Shown here: positions 61,700 to 64,000 of the stretch, piece by piece | How positions within the stretch are numbered: the first letter of the stretch is position 1 | Layout: the number at the start of each line of letters is the position of its first letter | Assembly: GCA_018389105.1 (NCBI GenBank) | Contig: JACATO010000687.1 | Location: forward strand, 7,501 to 71,500 | Origin: Nautilus pompilius | Taxonomy: Eukaryota; Mollusca; Cephalopoda; Nautilida; Nautilidae | Length of the DNA: 64,000 nucleotides | Reading direction: 5' to 3' | Made by a program: the position numbers and the translations under genes | The notes under the pieces: generated by a model | Database searches by the model: none | What the model saw: only the letters and a program-made list of their open reading frames with translations | Told to the model about the DNA's origin: nothing

Positions 61700-63497
61700 G
61701 CAACGTCACTACCGGCGCAATTACTTGAGTTTCGTGTCACGTTGATTTTCCATCGTTATCACGGTCATAGCTTATTCCACGCCCACGTGACTGTTCTTAA
61801 AAAAAAAAAAAAAAAAACTTTAAATTTTCTTCACCTTTGCCGAATGACCGACTGCTGATGGCTGTCTTGCTTTCTTTCTTTCTTTTTAAAACCGCAACTC
61901 GCGGGACGTAAGGTCGGCAGCTTACTACTCACTTTGTTATTATAGCAGAACCGTCTCGCTCAGAACTACTGCAAGAAAGGGATCTTCGTGTTCCAGCATA
62001 AATTCCCGATAACCCTGCCTAAATCAAATGGCATCGAGCGGAATTGAAATCATGCTGTGTCAGTTATCGATAGAATATAAATCGAACAAGTCTGCGCATG
62101 TCTCGGTTGGTCTGGGCGACCCAGTTTAATATGGTCCGCTCAGCATACTCTCTGAGCATCGCTGGAGTGTCTGCAGCGATTGTTGATAAGCTAAAAGGAA
62201 AGACAACCGGGACTGCAACCTTTTTTACCGTTGATTGAAGAGCAATACAGTCAGGATAATATTTTTCGTGCCATGGTTCTTCTTGGGACTTTTAAAACTT
62301 GCAACGGATAACCGCGCTTGTACTTTCTCTTGTGTCAGCGTACGCCGGCTGCCAAAAGTATGATCCCTCCAATAGAATTAATCCATCAAGCATTTCCGCG
62401 GAAAAAAAACAAAAACACCCTGAGACCGAAGTTTTGAAAAATAACTTTCCCTTTTTCTCTCTCTCTCTGCCACATACGCGTATGGCGGGGATGGTGGCCC
62501 CTCTGTCTACTGATCTGGTGTCGGGTATTTCATTCGTGTGCTCGCGATGGTGTCCCCATCAGTCCGCCTGTTAAGTAGCTCAAGCTTAGAAGTCTTGTGA
62601 GTGATGGTTCTATATGTCAGTATAGCGGCACTCTCCCTTCTTTCTTTTTACGTGGGTTTGCTAAATTCCAGGAGTCTGACACTCGAACATCGAGGCTAAC
62701 TGGGGGTTTGTGGACGTGGGCCATCAACAGCAGCTCTGGTTGCTGTTTCTATGGAAACAGTCTGAGCGTGTTCTATCACTTTAATTAATGTCCGGGGAGT
62801 TTAAAACCGCTGTTGCGTAAATGAAGTGAGCGCGGCGAGGAGTAGATTGGAATTTGTCCTGCTTCAGCGAAGCTGGCAGAGAACTGTCTTGGAAGCTGCT
62901 AATGCGGCCCCACGACTAAAACAAACTATTGGATATCTTCGCCGCTTTGCCCCTGCTACCCTGAGGCGCCCACACCGTCTGGTCGGCCGCCAGGGGCTCG
63001 ACTGCTCTTTGCCCATCAGTGCTTTGTGTTCGCCCGTCGTGCTCTCTTATCGAGAGTCGACCCGGAATTTATTTCTCGCGATAAAATCTCCAGATGGATA
63101 AGTTGGCCCCTGAAGTCTTCGAGAGGAAACCAACAAACCCTTATTCCGTAAACTAACTCGAATACGATAGCGGTCGGGCTTCAGTTTGATATGCGAGGAG
63201 AGTCAGGGAAATCTGTAGTAGACTGAGAGCGCGAAAGCGGATCGTTCTGTGTCTCGGTGAGGTTGATAACACTAGCGAGTCAATCAGTTCTTTAAACATA
63301 TGCTACGACACTGTTTCGGGAACAAGACGGATATTTACAACAAAGGAATTAAGGCAGGACAGATCTCTGGAGCCATTATTATTAGTTAGTATAACTTCTA
63401 ACGACACGTGCATTATTAATAGGAATATACTGCATAATGATGTTTCGTATATTTCCCAGTTTACCTAAAGAAATCAATCGTTACCCTTGCTAACACA
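61700..63497. other. Non-coding sequence before the terminal array
   Basis: A17 run near 61800. Frames at 62299-62574 and 62826-63101 begin at non-ATG codons and have no domain. Confidence 0.45.
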
Positions 63498-63530
63498 CCT
63501 GTTTACATATCCTTACGGATTAATATTACT

Positions 63531-63574
<44 letters not shown>

Positions 63575-63985
63575 TAGCACGCCTTACATATCCTGATGGA
63601 TTAATATTACTACCAGCAGCAGCAGCATCATCAGCACGCCTGTTTACATAGCCTGATGGTTTAATATTTACTAGCCAGCAGCAGCAGCATCAGCACGACT
63701 GGTTTAATATTACTATCAGCATCATCATCAGCATCATCAGCACGCCTGTTTACATATCCTGATGGTTTAATATTACTACCAGCAGCAGCATCATCATCAG
63801 CAGCAGCACGCCTGTTTACAAATCCTGATGGTTTAATATTACTACAAGCAGCATCATCATCATCATCATTAGCACGCCTGTTTACATATCCTGATGGATT
63901 AATATTACTATCAGCAGCAGCATCATCATTAGCACGCCTGTTTACATATCCTTACGGATTAATATTACTACCATCATCATCATCA
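63498..63985. repeat. Nested minisatellite with internal ATC/AGC triplet arrays
   Basis: A unit of about 60-70 bases (cacgcctgtttacatatcc, tgatggattaatattacta, then triplets) repeats about eight times. Each copy carries a different number of ATC and AGC triplets between constant parts; one copy has lost much of the constant part (about 63695). It continues close to the window end. Confidence 0.95.
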
Positions 63986-64000
63986 TGGGCCATGTCCGAT

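Overview
This is non-coding-rich animal nuclear DNA. Simple-sequence arrays are long and frequent, tRNA-derived SINE-like elements occur on both strands, and coding sequence comes as short exons with GT-AG introns. There are no rRNA genes, operons or bacterial signals. A molluscan source is my best guess. It rests on a small secreted protein whose cysteine pattern (M-x-C-A-x-x-T-x-F-S-Q-x-x-C-x-C) resembles chitin-binding modules of molluscan shell-matrix and mucus proteins. That assignment is an inference.

The one gene I can reconstruct from start codon to stop codon is on the minus strand between 40594 and about 34380. It has a signal-peptide exon (40594-40519), a first four-cysteine module exon (35654-35520), a second module exon ending in TAG (34546-34410), and an AATAAA 24 bases after the stop. 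Every junction is in phase 1. The predicted product is 113 residues: a signal peptide and two tandem modules related to each other. Any 5' non-coding exon lies upstream of 40594 and was not placed.

The 4.9-kb first coding intron (35655-40518) holds a plus-strand, protein-like segment with one apparent frameshift (36006-36373), facing GA and CT arrays, an AT/homeodomain-motif-rich stretch and a GC-rich stretch carrying a SINE and a TATA-like box.

Elsewhere the layout is repeats. In order: a 56/51-bp satellite (391-983), a 1-kb polypyrimidine tract (2938-3977), ATT arrays, GA/GAA arrays (12.7-13.0 kb), CT/CCAT compound arrays (13.7-14.0 and 14.9-15.5 kb), a 41-bp minisatellite (21.96-22.40 kb), a CT tract with CRE-like octamers (24 kb), a GC island between GA arrays (41.1-41.8 kb), AG and TG arrays (50-53 kb), and a nested ATC/AGC minisatellite running to the window end (63.5-64.0 kb). 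Eight or so SINE-like copies share a B box, and several also share a tail. Other possible exons (44.8-45.1, 49.2-50.5, 52.8, 58.1-58.4 kb) are weak and labelled so.
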